From Chlorocebus sabaeus (lineage: Eukaryota; Chordata; Mammalia; Primates; Cercopithecidae): DNA of 64,000 bases. Below the pieces are notes generated by a model that was given only the letters and a program-made list of their open reading frames with translations, did not search any database and had not been told where the DNA came from. Position numbers and translations under genes: made by a program. Numbering within the stretch: the stretch's first letter is position 1; each line of letters begins with the position of its first letter. Shown here one piece after another: positions 54,006 to 64,000 of this stretch. The DNA lies in NCBI RefSeq assembly GCF_047675955.1, contig NC_132926.1, positions 11,966,826 through 12,030,825 of the forward strand, given 5' to 3'.

Positions 54006-54367
54006 AATCCCTTTTCTCTCTGTGGCTGGTAATTTTGCAGGGCAATTTGGCCTTAATGTATTATTAAATCTATATTTATTTTCATTTATTAGAATATCAA
54101 AAACCTTTTATGCCTTATTGACTCCCCTTCTGGGAGTCTATCCCAAGGAAACAATCAAAATTACAGAAATACCTGTCTATTCCATGCAGCTTTATTTATG
54201 TGCGGGAGAACTGGAAGTCATCTTTATGTTTAATAATTGGGAGATGTCTAAGTAAACTGTAGTCTATCTACTATCTAAATAATATCACGAATCCTTTGTA
54301 TTAATAAGGAAAAAATTATAATACAATAATAAATTTTAAAATGGAAAGGTAAAAATCTTCACACAGT
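54006..54367 (+). mobile_element. L1M 3' region, segment 1
   Basis: 'ccccttctgggagtctatcc', 'aaggaaacaatcaaaattac' and 'gcagctttatttatgtgcgg' are sense old-L1 ORF2/3' sequence. It resumes after the LTR. Confidence 0.75.
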
Positions 54368-54815
54368 CCTGATAGATTGCAAAAATGGCCACAATATTTT
54401 GTAGTTCCTCCATCAAGAAATAATCTTTCTTTACCCTTGAGTCTGGGCTAGCCTCATGATCTGCTTGGACCAATCAAATGCCTGTAAGTGACAGTGCAAG
54501 TTTCAAGCTTGGACCTTGAGAGGACTTGCAGCTTCTGCTTCCCCTCCTGCTTCTGCATCTTGTCACTATGAGAACAGACTCGTCTAGCCTTCTGAAAAAC
54601 ACATAGCACAGTCACTAGCCTGTCATCTATGAGACCCCAGCAACCACCCGACACAAGGAGTCCCCTGGGGCCCACTGACTGCAAGTACATGAGTGAGCCT
54701 AGCTGAGACCAGCCTAGCCCAGCCCAGAAGAACCACTCAGGAGAATCATGAGCCTTTGGTGCCACTGCATTTTGAGGTGGTTTGTTACACAGCAATGGAT
54801 AACCGATACACCAGT
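54368..54815 (+). mobile_element. MLT1 LTR inserted in L1M
   Basis: 'gattgcaaaaatggccacaa', 'gcctcatgatctgcttggac' and 'ttgttacacagcaatggata' followed by 'accgataca' define the LTR. It splits the L1M. Confidence 0.85.
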
Positions 54816-55010
54816 CTGTGATGATAACTATGTACAGAAAAACCATGTAAAAAGGGGAAAAAAAATCTGGGAAAAAAATTTATAAATACACATAGTACAT
54901 TTATTAAATGGTAGAATTATAGATGATTTTTTATTAGTTTCAAATTTTTAAGACTGTGCTTAAGCTATTTACAATGAAAAATAAATGCACATTTTAAAAA
55001 CTAAAACCTG
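54816..55010 (+). mobile_element. L1M 3' region, segment 2
   Basis: AT-rich 3'UTR-like sequence ('atttataaatacacatagta', 'aagactgtgcttaagctatt') ends in an A-rich stretch. It is assigned by position to the same L1M. Confidence 0.5.
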
Positions 55011-55433
55011 AAGCTTAATTTTCCTCTCTGGCAAGTTCTAATTCAAATGTCTCTGGCAAGTGTGTGTCCAGAGTTAGGACCTCATTATAATATCCTGCCT
55101 CCTGCCCACAAGAGATGCGGGAGGAAACTTAAGCCATGTCCTCCAGTGCAGGACCAAGACAGTGGTTTGTGGAGGGCGGTCCTCAGTCCCACTCTGCTTC
55201 TTCCCCACAGGCTCTGAAGTGGGAAGCTTAGGAGCTGTTTTCTGCTACAATATGCATCTCTCCTCTGTGAATCCCTCTGGCATGCAGTGCAGGTGGCTGC
55301 ACGCCAGGAGTCACTCTTTAATTGCTTCACTGTGTTCAAAGAACTCCTCAACCAAAGCCGGAGTAGTAGGATGAATCTAGCATTTGGATTGTAAAGGCCT
55401 GAACTCAAACTATGGCTCGATTCTTCCTGGCTT
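55011..55433. other. Unassigned sequence
   Basis: No repeat recognised apart from a possible MIR trace at 55360-55430. Confidence 0.4.
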
Positions 55434-55530
55434 CTACATTCATTTCTTGGGTGCCTGCTATGCATTAGGGCCTGAGCTATGCCTGGACCTTCAGAGATAA
55501 GCTGGCCACGGCCTCTATCCCAGAGGAGCA
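55434..55530 (-). mobile_element. L2 LINE 3' terminus (antisense)
   Basis: 'cattcatttcttgggtgcct' followed by 'ctatgcattagggcctgagc' is a degraded L2 end. Confidence 0.6.
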
Positions 55531-56234
55531 CTTAGCCTTGGGAAGGGGACCTATACACTCAAAAGCCAGTTTCCTCCAAAGTTAGGATGGCCACTTCATT
55601 GACTCAAACTAGGACACATTTGAGAGTAAAAGGAGATGACAGGGGTAAATAGAGCCTGTCCATGGCTGATGGGGACCTGCGGTCATGCTACCCATAGCCC
55701 ATCTCTCTGTATGGGGTCATAGTCAAGACCTACAGTCTAGCACACAAAAGAAATTAAAACAAATTCAGAAGAAAGTCACTGCTTTTCCATAAACACGTAA
55801 AAGAGGACCACGTTAATAATTCTCAGTTATGTTTCTCATATTTTTCCTCTGCTCTTGAATCTTCCCTAAATGAATCTGCTCCAAAATCCCTTACATATCA
55901 AACCAGGGAAACTTTTCTAGGACATCTGGCCCACGTGGAGTTTCTTTCTGTCTTTCTGCCACTCCCTCCCTTTCTGGCTCTTATCTCTGGTACTTCTCTG
56001 CCTCCTGCTTTCCAGCTCTAGCTCTCTCTACCCATTCTCCAAAAGGATAGATGAGAGAGGGAGGAGGACTGAGAGCCAAAGTACAATTTGGGAGGGGGGG
56101 TAAATCAATCTTATCAATCATGTTCCTGGCACACATATAGATAAATCATATAGTAGGTTAAATCCAATGATGGAACAGGCCTACATGAAGGAGGGGCACC
56201 TAATTCAACATCCCTTAATAAATAATAATTGAAC
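55531..56234. other. Unassigned unique sequence
   Basis: I see no gene or repeat; a G8 run lies near 56092. Confidence 0.5.
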
Positions 56235-56345
56235 TGTGACTTAAATGCTCTGTGACAGTCAAATCACCTAACTTTCCTGAGCCTCAAATTTCTTTTCTGA
56301 AAAATGAGCAAAATAATGAATTACATGAATAAAGAATAAGTGAAT
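56235..56345 (+). mobile_element. MIR SINE fragment
   Basis: 'cctaactttcctgagcctcaaattt' is the sense MIR core. Confidence 0.6.
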
Positions 56346-56821
56346 GAATGACACTGGCAGCCATGGCCAGCTGACCAAAAATGTGTGGTGCTTTCCCCCT
56401 ACCCCCATCCCAAGAGTGTGATATTCATGCTGAGAAGTCACTGAGCCTTCAGGGGCTACATTTCCCAGACTCCCTTGCAGGTGGGCAGACCACATGACTC
56501 GTCCTCACCAATGGGATGTGGGGATCAGTAATGTATGTCACTTTCAGGCCAGTGTGTCTGTGTATCAGATGTTCAATGACTCACACGCTCTTTCTGCCTC
56601 TCCTGCTCCCAGTCCACCTGCTGGATAACTCCAGGGGGACCTCAAGGCCACAGGATGGTGCAGCCACAGATGGAAGGAGCCTGGTTCTCCCAGCAACCAC
56701 CTAGAGGAGAGCTTCCCAAGCAGGAACATTCATACTGGACTTCCCACGAGTGAGAAATTCACTGTTACTGTATAACGCCGTTAAAACCTTGGGGCGGTTG
56801 CAGCAGTGAGTCCACCGTGGT
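56346..56821. repeat. Probable repeat remnant, unassigned
   Basis: 56450-56720 ('tttcccagactcccttgcag', 'aatgggatgtggggatcagt') resembles a common primate interspersed element whose name I cannot give. Confidence 0.35.
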
Positions 56822-56870
56822 TAATTCACCTCCCTCTCAGAGTTGTTACATGGATTGAATAAGATGAGTA
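56822..56870 (+). mobile_element. MIR SINE, left part of split copy
   Basis: 'ctctcagagttgttacatgg' is MIR 3' sequence. The terminus continues after the MLT1 at about 57278. Confidence 0.6.
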
Positions 56871-57272
56871 TAGTGGCTTGAATGGTGCCCCCACAAAAGA
56901 TATGTCCATGTCCAAATTTCTGATACCTTGAATATGATCTTATTAGGAAAAAGAGAGTCTTTGTAGACATTATTAAACAAAGAATCTTGAGATCATCTTG
57001 GATTACCTGGGTGGGCCCTAAATCTAACAGTAAATATCTTTATCAGAGACAGGAGAGAAGAAGCCACTGTCAGAGCAGGAGAAGGCCACGTGAAGACAGA
57101 GGCAGAGCCTGGAGTGCTACTCCCCTTATAGCCTTTGGAGGGAGCATGGGCCTGCTGACAGCTTAATTTTGAACTTCTGGCCTCCAGACTTGTGAGGGAA
57201 TATGTTTCTGTTGCTTTAAACTACCCACCCAGTTTGTAGTGATTCGGGTCACAGCAACTCTACAAAAGTACT
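56871..57272 (+). mobile_element. MLT1 (ERVL-MaLR) LTR inserted in MIR
   Basis: 'tagtggcttgaatggtgccc', 'ggattacctgggtgggccct' and 'agaaggccacgtgaagacag' define the LTR. It ends 'cagcaactctacaaaagta'. Confidence 0.88.
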
Positions 57273-57345
57273 GTGGTGAGGCATGTGCCGGGCCCAGGGC
57301 AGGGCCTGGCATGAAGAAGACACTCAGTAAATTAAGAAATTATGA
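57273..57345 (+). mobile_element. MIR SINE, right part of split copy
   Basis: 'ggcctggcatgaagaagaca' and 'ctcagtaaatt' finish the MIR begun at 56822. Confidence 0.6.
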
Positions 57346-57643
57346 GGTGTTTGTTTGTTTGTTTGTTTTAGACAGAGTCTCACTGTCACTCAAGCTAAAG
57401 TGCAGTGGCGAAATCACGGCTTACTGCAGCCTTGACTTCCTGGGATCAGGCATCCTCCCACCTCAGCCCCTCAAGTAGCTGGGACCAAAGGCATGCGCCA
57501 CCATGCCTGGCTCATTAAAAAAAATTGTAGAGATGGGATCTCACTATGTTGCCCAGGCTGGTCTAGAACTCCTGGGCTCAAGTGATCTTCTCGTCTTGGC
57601 TTCCCAAAGTGCTGGGATTATAGCCATGAGCCACTGTGCCCAG
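57346..57643 (-). mobile_element. AluJ-like SINE
   Basis: This is an antisense Alu with a (TTTG)n tail at 57347-57369 and a diverged AluJ body ('gccttgacttcctgggatca'). Confidence 0.92.
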
Positions 57644-58164
57644 ATTTAATGATGATTTTTTAAAAATCAGTCATTTTATGCCCCTTCACTTCCCTCCTTA
57701 GAGACAGAGTCTTTTGGGAGATGGTGCTCGGCTGAAAGAAGGCACAGCTCTCATCGACCTCGTTCACTCCCAGAGAAGAGTCTAGTGAAGTTCATAATAA
57801 TATTCACTCTGAGTGTAAATGTAGACCTTGAGCTTCACAGGGGCAATCTTATTATTTATGGATGACAGACTTACATTTTCATTAATGTATAACAAAAGGG
57901 GATTAAAAAGCATCTCTCTGCAGTGTGTCTTTTCAAATGCCCACAGGAAGTAGCTCCGGGGACTGCCAACCCTATGGGCCGCGGAAGAATCTGCCTCAGG
58001 CACAAGGTCCCGGCTCGGAGAAGGTCTCTGGCTCAGGATTAGCAAGGCGGGTGTCAGGAGGGTTATTCTGAGTCCCACCCCAGGTTGAGGTCCAAGGATA
58101 CTAGGGGAGCGCTCTTCAGAGCTGCCTGTGACAGGCTGTGATGGAGGGAACAGGGAAGCTTAAG
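57644..58164. other. Unassigned unique sequence
   Basis: No repeat recognised. 57780-57920 is AT-rich and clean, and 57950-58030 keeps several CpGs. Both might be constrained, but the evidence is weak. Confidence 0.35.
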
Positions 58165-58375
58165 GCTCCAGAGATACATGTCCAGTATCACTAGTTACAT
58201 GTGGCTATTTCCATTTACATTAATTAAAGTTAAAAATGTAGTTCTCCACTTACACTGTTCCCATTTAAGTGCTCAACAGCCGTAGATAGCTGGTGGCTAC
58301 TGAATCAAATGGCTCAAAGTTATAGAACATTTCTGCCATCACAGAAAGTTCTATTTGGACCACACTGCTCAGACA
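58165..58375. mobile_element. hAT-Charlie element
   Basis: 'agttacatgtggctatttcc', 'atttaagtgctcaacagccg' and 'cacagaaagttctatttgga' are the nonautonomous hAT with CTATTGGACAGC-type ends. Confidence 0.8.
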
Positions 58376-58394
58376 AGAGGGAATGGGGGTTTCG

Positions 58395-58580
58395 GCTCTA
58401 AGGTACTAGCATCGTGACCTTGGACAAGAAACGCTGTGTTTCTGCCTCAGTGTCCCCATCTATAAAATTAGGATAACCACAGTAACTGCTTCAAAGGGTC
58501 AGGATCAAATGAAATACTACAGTTCAAGTACTCAGCACAGTTCTTGGCATATGTTGGTGATCAGTAACTGAGAGCTCTCA
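58395..58580 (+). mobile_element. MIR SINE
   Basis: 'tgcctcagtgtccccatctataaaa' and 'cagcacagttcttggcatat' make a near-complete sense MIR. Confidence 0.88.
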
Positions 58581-58609
58581 CTGGTGGAGAAATATTCTAC
58601 AAAGAGGAA

Positions 58610-58978
58610 TGGTATGGCTAGGCTCTGTGTCCCCACCCAAATCTCATCTTGAATTGTAATACCCAAGTGTTGAGGGAGGGACCCGGTGGGAGGTGATTGG
58701 ATCATGGGGGCTGTTTCCTCCATGCTGTTCTTGTGACAGTGAGGGAGTTCTCATGAGATCTGATGGTCCTATAAATGGCAATTTCCCCTGGGATTTTCTC
58801 TCTTTTTCCTGCCACCTTGTGAAGAGGTGCCTGCTTCCCCTTCTCCTTCCTCCATGATTGTAAATTTCCTGAGGCCTCCTTAGCCATGCAGAACTGTGAG
58901 TCAATTAAACCTCTGGTGCTTATAAATTACCCAGTCTCGGGTAGTATCTTTATAGCAGTGTGAAAACAGACTAATACA
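58610..58978 (+). mobile_element. THE1-type (ERVL-MaLR) solo LTR
   Basis: It contains 'ctgtgtccccacccaaatct', 'ggaggtgattggatcatggg' and 'aattacccagtctcgggtag', and ends 'gactaataca'. The 369 bp are full length. The 5-base target duplication AGGAA is at 58605-58609 and 58979-58983. Confidence 0.95.
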
Positions 58979-59014
58979 AGGAATAAGGCAAGAATATGGC
59001 ATAGGAGTCAGGAA

Positions 59015-59165
59015 GCATGGGCTCCCGGCTGGGTTCTGGCACTCACGAGAGGCTGTCGAGACAGGCCTGAGTTCCAATCCCTGGTCTAACAATGCTATGT
59101 GGCTTTGGGCAAATCACTGCACCTGTCTGAGCTCACATGGCTCACCAGCTGAACAGAGGTGTGTA
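59015..59165 (+). mobile_element. MIR SINE
   Basis: 'gagttccaatccctggtcta' with 'gctttgggcaaatcactgca' is the sense MIR core. Confidence 0.8.
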
Positions 59166-59254
59166 TTTTATCAGATCCTATGCTTCCAAAAAAAGAGAAG
59201 AGGCAGAAGCCTTTAACGGCTAATATTCTTTGGCTCTGATCCATGCTTTTAGGA

Positions 59255-59690
59255 ACCTGTTGGAAGGAAATAATCAGAGAGGTGAGCAAAGACAACATGA
59301 ACAGATCATCCCTGGAGAGTAGTCTATAATAGCAAAGTCTGGAAAATAGCTTAAATATCTCAGAATAGGAAAATTGTAAAACATTTTATGGCATATCTAT
59401 ATGATGGACTATTATAGGGCCATGAAGTGGTATTTTGAAAAACAATATTACATAAATGGGGAAAGTGCTTCTATTTAAAATAAGAACATATTTTAAATTG
59501 TATAGTATATTCTTAAGTTTGTTTATAGAAAGTATTTGTATCAATCTTCAGAACATAATCCACCAATATTTTGACTGTGGTTTCCTCAGGACATTGAATC
59601 TTGATTGGTTTTTATTTTCTCCCTTTTTTACTTTACTATACTATCAAATTCTCTATGACTTACCTCTATCAGTTTATAAATAGAAAACAT
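59255..59690 (+). mobile_element. L1M 3' end
   Basis: 'tggaaggaaataatcagaga', 'agtctataatagcaaagtct' and 'gatggactattatagggcca' are the sense 3' end of an old L1. Confidence 0.82.
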
Positions 59691-59719
59691 TACTCAAGGA
59701 CAAAGTGATCACGTAGGCC

Positions 59720-60275
59720 TGTCATAGAAACCCCTGTTTACCAGGCCTCTGGTTTAATAAAATGTGACTAGAGTGACTCCATATTGAAGCGAGCAGCCAG
59801 GCATTCACAAAGCATATTTAAGGTTAATACTAATGGTCTGAAAATAGCCAAATTCTAAGCTGACCATCACTTATAATTATGTAATATTTATGGCCATACA
59901 GAACATCTCCCACCAAGCCTGTACAATGTCCAGATATCTTGAGTACAGCCCATTTTACTTAAAGATAATGTCAGTTAGCAGCCTTAGGTTAAAAGACTCA
60001 TGGTCATTGATAGCACCAATAGCCCTTACCTTTGGTGAGCACATCTACACATTCCAAGTTTAATGATAGCTCCTTCTAATGTCTTATAAATAGAGATGCT
60101 AGCAAAGGATGGCATGTTCCTCCTCCTGCTGAGGATGCCCTACTCTGTAACAAAGTAGTTTCTAATAAACTTGCTTCTTTCACTGTGCTCTGTCACTCTC
60201 CTTGAATTCTTTCCTGCATGAGATCCAAGAACCCACTCGAGGGGGCTGGATCAGGAGCCTCTTTTCCAGCGACTA
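59720..60275 (+). mobile_element. ERV1-type solo LTR, family unassigned
   Basis: 'tgtgactagagtgactccat' near the start, a TATA-like 'cttataaataga' at about 60083 and a polyadenylation-type 'ctaataaac' at about 60163 are seen. 'tgcatgagatccaagaaccc' lies near the 3' end. These mark U3, R and U5. The ends are approximate, and no internal viral genes are attached. Confidence 0.7.
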
Positions 60276-60564
60276 GCCTAGATGACCTCTAAGGGCCCTC
60301 GGAGGGCTGACATTCTATGACTTAGCAAAGGAAGTTTACAGAATAACCTGTTTATAACCTCAAAACCCCCTGCCCGTGCTGAGAGGCTGGGAGGGCATGG
60401 GGTGGGGCATTCAGCCCCTGGGGCGGGTCCTGACCTGAACCACTTAGAGCAGCTGATGAAGATTGGGCCTCTGAATCTCGTCAGAGAAGAAGGACAGTTA
60501 GAATGGTCTAAAACAGGGGCTTCTTACGTACTCCTGATCACAATTTGGGACCAATAAAATATTT
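60276..60564. other. Unassigned unique sequence
   Basis: I see no gene or repeat. Confidence 0.5.
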
Positions 60565-60765
60565 CACTTCCAATGAACATATAAAAGACTGTACAATCTT
60601 GCTAGTAATTTAAAGAAAGCAAATTAAAAAACAGATGAAAGTGTTTTTACCTAGCCAAAAGACACATATTTCCAAATTTAAGAGTGTTAAGAATTGGTGA
60701 TGATGTGTGAAATCAACCAGTCTCCTCTACCAGCTGTGAGTACAAAAATCGGTATCTGGTATTCT
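60565..60765 (+). mobile_element. L1M fragment, segment 1
   Basis: 'gctagtaatttaaagaaagc' and 'agtgttaagaattggtgatg' are old L1 ORF2 3' sequence. The element continues at 61220-61271 and 61575-61700. Confidence 0.65.
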
Positions 60766-61219
60766 CGTCAGGCCTCTGAGCCCAAGCCAAAACATCGCAT
60801 CCCCTGTGACTTGCATGTATATGCACCCAGATGGCCTGAAGTAACTGAAGAATCACAAAAGAAATAAAAATGCCCTGCCTCTGACTTAACTGATAACATT
60901 CCACCACAAAAGAAGTGAAAATGGTCGGCCCTTGCCTTAAGTAATGACATTACCTTGTGAAATTCCTTTTCCTGGCTTATCCTGGCTCAAAAAGCTCCCC
61001 CACTGAGCACCTTGTGACCCCCACTCCTGCCCGCCAGAGAACAACCCCCCTTTGACTGTAATTTTCCTTTACCTACCCAAATCCTATAAAATGGCTCCAC
61101 CCTTATCTCCCTTCACTGTCTCTTTTCAGACTCAGCCCACCTGCACCCAGGTGAAATAAACAGCCATGTTGCTCACACAAAGCCTGTTTGGTGATCTCTT
61201 CACACCGACATGTGAAACA
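60766..61219 (+). mobile_element. LTR7 (HERV-H) solo LTR, forward
   Basis: The LTR opens cgtcaggcctctgagcccaa and ends cgacatgtgaaaca. TATAAA (61085-61090) and AATAAA (61155-61160) are intact. The 5-base duplication ATTCT at 60761-60765 and 61220-61224 is perfect, so this is a solo LTR left by recombination, with no viral genes. LTR7 copies are known primate promoters and enhancers in pluripotent cells; activity of this copy is not shown. Confidence 0.97.
61085..61090 (+). promoter_or_regulatory. TATA box of forward LTR7
   Basis: TATAAA in 'atcctataaaatggctcc', at the usual place about 65 bases before the AATAAA signal. Confidence 0.75.
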
Positions 61220-61271
61220 ATTCTGGTAAAAGGTGTGCAGTATATAACAAAATCTTAAAAATGTAGAAACC
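61220..61271 (+). mobile_element. L1M fragment, segment 2
   Basis: 'attctggtaaaaggtgtgca' continues the L1M between the LTR7 and AluY insertions. Confidence 0.6.
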
Positions 61272-61574
61272 GGCCGGGCGCGGTGGCTCAAGCCTGTAAT
61301 CCCAGCACTTTGGGAGGCCGAGGCGGGTGGATCACGAGGTCAGGAGATCGACACCATCCTGGCTAACATGGTGAAACCCCGTCTCTACTAAAAATGCAAA
61401 AAACTAGTCGGGCGTGGTGGCGGGCGCCTGTAGTCCCAGCTACTCCGGAGGCTGAGGCAGGAGAATGGCGTAAACCCGGAAGGCGGAGCTTGCAGTGAGC
61501 CGACATCGCGCCACTGCGCTCCAGCCTGGGTGACACAGCGAGACTCCGTCTCAAAAAAAAAAAAAAAAAAAAAA
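61272..61574 (+). mobile_element. AluY SINE, full length
   Basis: It starts ggccgggcgcggtggctcaa and ends in A22. 'gatcacgaggtcaggagatcg' and 'ggcggagcttgcagtgagc' are AluY-diagnostic, and CpG content is high. Flanks 'tgtagaaacc' (61262-61271) and 'tgtagaaacc' (61576-61585) are the target duplication. Confidence 0.97.
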
Positions 61575-61700
61575 TTGTAGAAACCTTTTGTCCTAGAATT
61601 TTGCCTTGGAGGTCCAGTCTTTATTCTAGGAAAATAACAAGAGGTGTGCAAACATTCATAAACCAAAAATAAAATTTTAAGATCCTCCCAATCATCTGAA
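61575..61700 (+). mobile_element. L1M fragment, segment 3
   Basis: 'tagaattttgccttggaggt', 'ctaggaaaataacaagaggt' continues old L1 ORF2 3' sequence after AluY. Confidence 0.65.
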
Positions 61701-61940
61701 TGGATCACTTCTCTCACCAGGGCATTCCAAAATTAACCTGAAAAACTGATTCAGGTCATGATGGAAAGAGGGGTCCAGACATGTCTCATTATGCCCTGCT
61801 CCCTTTTGGATTTCAGGAACAGCTGACCAACATTCAATGTCAACACAAACCTTAAGTCTGATAAGAAACATGTACAATCTATTCTCTCTGAAGCCTGCTT
61901 CCTGGAGGCTTCATCTGCATCGTAAAACTTTGGTCTCCAC
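61701..61940 (+). mobile_element. ERV LTR, copy A, 5' part (internally deleted)
   Basis: 'aacctgaaaaactgattcag', 'caggaacagctgaccaacat' and 'ctctgaagcctgcttcctgg' match copy B (63078-64000). Copy A lacks about 250 bases present in B between 'aggtcttaggactgac' and 'gtctgataaaagac'. LTR7 is inserted at 61941. Confidence 0.75.
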
Positions 61941-62336
61941 TTTCACTCGTGTCCCTGTGAAGAGACCACCAAACGGGTTTTGTGTGAGCAATAAAGCTTT
62001 TTAATTACCTGGGTGCTCAGACCAGGCAGGCTGAGTCGGAAAAGAGAGTCAGGCAAGGGAGATGGGGTGAGGCTGTTTTATAGGATTTGGGTAGGTAGTG
62101 GAAAATTACAGTCAAAGGAGGTTGTTCTCTGGTGGGCAGGGTTGGGGGGGGGTCACAAGGTGCTCAGTGGGGGAGCCAGAAGGAATTTCACAAGGTAATG
62201 TCATCAGTTAAGGCAGGAACAGGTCATTTTCCATTTTCACTTCTTTTGTGATTCTTCAGTTACTTCAGGGCATCTGGATGTATATGTGCAGGTCACAGGG
62301 GATATGATGGCTTAGCTTGGGCTCAGAAGCCTGACA
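61941..62336 (-). mobile_element. LTR7-family (HERV-H) solo LTR, reverse
   Basis: This is the reverse complement of LTR7 between 'tttcactcgtgtccctgtga' and 'gctcagaagcctgaca'. The perfect duplication TCCAC is at 61936-61940 and 62337-62341. Its R region has the 'attaaaaagctttattgctc' form and not the AATAAACAGCC form of the forward copy, so it belongs to a different LTR7 subfamily. A minus-strand TATAAA lies at 62078-62083. No viral genes are present. Confidence 0.96.
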
Positions 62337-62700
62337 TCCACAACTTCTTATTATAACCCTAGCATCCCTTTCGATAGATTATAACTCTTTCAACCAATTG
62401 CCAATCAGAAAATGTTTAAATCTACCTATAACCCTGGCAGCCCCCTCTTCAAGTTGTCCCACCTTTCTGGACTGAACCAATGTATCTCTTAAATGTATTT
62501 GATTGATGTCTCCCAAAAATGTATAAAGCCAAGCTGTGCCCTGACTGCCTTGGGCACATATTCTCAGGATCTCCTGAGGGCTGCATCATGGGCCATTGGT
62601 CAGTCATATTTGGCTCAGAATATTTTACAGAGTTTGACTCTTTTCATCAACCTATTGCACAATTCTTTTGCGCAAAGAATTTTTAATGAGGCATTGTTTA
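62337..62700 (+). mobile_element. ERV LTR, copy A, 3' part
   Basis: 'caaccaattgccaatcagaa', 'acctttctggactgaaccaa', 'aatgtataaagccaagctgt' and 'tttacagagtttgactcttt' parallel 63660-63980 of copy B. Confidence 0.8.
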
Positions 62701-63077
62701 TGGAACCTGAGTTTCCTGAGCTCTCACCAACCTGGGGCTCCAAATTAGCCACATAAAATTTGACTTACAAATGTTTTGGTTCAGAGTCCCTACCTACATA
62801 GCTTTCAGACTCCTACAAATATTTCTGGGGGATTTGCAGGGAGTCCCTGTGTGCTCAAGCCCTCTTGTTTTGCTCTTACCTAGTTTTCCTGTCCCAAAGC
62901 CACATACACAGGGAGATGGACTGATATCTATGTGAGCCCCTCCTGACCCCTTCTTACTCTCTAGTTGGCTCTGCCCTGGAAGCTGATCACTGGGACTGCA
63001 GCAACAAGCTCTTTGTCTGTCTACCAGTTGGATTCAACCAAAGGAGATCAGGTGTCTGGAGAAGGGTCTGTAAGCCA
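62701..63077. other. Sequence between the two related LTRs
   Basis: I see no viral gene or recognised repeat. It is either a remnant of ERV internal sequence or unrelated host DNA. Confidence 0.4.
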
Positions 63078-64000
63078 AAAATAGAATGCTAAGTCCCTTG
63101 ATTGACTGAATGGACCCCTCTTCTTGGCCAAGGAGATTTCAAAGAAACCTGAAAAACTAGTTCAGGCCATAATGGGGAGGGGATGTTGGACATGCCTCAT
63201 AATAAAATACCTTCCTCCCTTTGGTATTCAGGCACAACTTACCAGCATTAACATTAACACAGAGGTCTTAGGACTGACAAACAGACTCTTTGTAGTAGTA
63301 AATGCCAAATTCCAAACTGACTGTACTATAGCATCACATGACAGATAGCAGCCTCTGAAAGAAACAAGTATTTTACCCCAAACTATATTTATTTGACATA
63401 TTTCGAAACAGCCCTGCAAAGCTGTCCGTTGTGGGGAAAATCTACATTCTGCAGAGAATTCCCTTCCCTTTCCAAGTCTTTTTCTCATCCCAGAGAGATT
63501 TAACTAAGAGTCTAATCAAACCTTCTAAGGTCTGATAAAAGACATTTATCATCTATTCTTTCTGAAGCCTGCTACCTGGAGGTTTCATCTACATAACAAT
63601 AACCTTGGTTTCCACAACCCCATTTCGTGGTTTTTTTCTGTTGATTTCAACTCTTTAGGCAAAACTTAATTATTTCAACCAATTGCTATTCATGAAATCT
63701 TTGAATACACGTTTGAATCTTTGAATCCACCAGGAAATCTTTGAATCTATCACCATTTGAGATGTCCTGCCTTTCTGGGCCGAACCAATGTAAATCTTAT
63801 GTGTATTCATTGATGTCTGCCTGTAACTTCTACCTCCTTAACATTTATAAAATCAAGCTGTAATTTAACCACCATGGACACATGTTCTCAGAACCTTCTG
63901 AAGTTTTGCACAGGTCACGGTCCTCACATTTGGCTCAGAACAACTCTCTTCAAACAATTTACAGAGTTTGGTTTTTTCATGAACACATCCCAGGAGAGTG
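63078..64000 (+). mobile_element. ERV LTR, copy B (runs off the window)
   Basis: 'gaatgctaagtcccttgatt', 'acctgaaaaactagttcagg', 'gctacctggaggtttcatct' and 'ctttctgggccgaaccaatg' are in the same order as copy A. A short tandem 'aatctttgaat' motif repeats at 63696-63751. The family is probably a MER21/MER57-like LTR, but I could not assign it. Confidence 0.75.

Noticed and set aside
60766..62336. HERV-H provirus between two LTR7s
   Set aside because: The LTRs are in opposite orientation, each has its own 5-bp duplication, and the DNA between is L1M, AluY and another LTR, not viral genes.

Overview
This window is nuclear DNA from a catarrhine primate, most likely human or another ape. The evidence is AluY and older Alu copies, a THE1-type solo LTR, two LTR7 (HERV-H) solo LTRs with intact 5-bp target-site duplications, and L1P 3' ends, all lying among many old MIR, L2, MLT1, hAT-Charlie and Tigger fossils. 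I recognise no protein-coding exon, tRNA, rRNA, snRNA, CpG island or CRISPR array. Long reading frames are either transposon-derived or chance frames. All family calls are made by eye from remembered consensus motifs, so family-level names are firmer than subfamily names.

Layout. 1-4300 is a stack of antisense L1 pieces (an L1P-like ORF2 joined to ORF1/5'UTR, an older L1M, and a young 5'-truncated L1P 3' end) punctured by AluY, AluJ and a FLAM monomer. 4.3-5.6 kb holds an unassigned 3'UTR-like block and an MLT1 LTR. 5.8-7.0 kb is repeat-free and looks like a conserved noncoding element. 7.4-24 kb is ordinary intergenic or intronic sequence with L2, MIR, Alu and MLT1 fragments. It also holds a ~210-bp-arm inverted repeat (15.4-16.5 kb) and a small templated rearrangement (11.94-12.02 kb). 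24.28-24.61 kb is a very homogeneous 37-bp minisatellite. 25-38 kb is more of the same, with a dispersed ~118-bp duplication (31.5/32.4 kb) and another repeat-poor block at 35 kb. 38.2-39.3 kb is a hAT element split by a Tigger element that itself carries two Alus and a 35-bp minisatellite. 39-58 kb is L2/MIR-rich with several MaLR LTRs. 58.6-64 kb is LTR-rich: THE1, an ERV1 LTR, LTR7 in forward orientation, AluY, LTR7 in reverse orientation, and two copies of one further LTR family.

Nothing here forms an operon or pathway. The structures of interest are rearrangement scars, variable tandem repeats, nested insertions that give a relative chronology, opposed LTR promoters, and repeat-free blocks that may be distal enhancers. 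I found no clear new functional system. The best candidates for undescribed events are the template-switch-like scar at 11.94-12.02 kb, the inverted repeat at 15.4-16.5 kb and the dispersed duplication at 31.5/32.4 kb.
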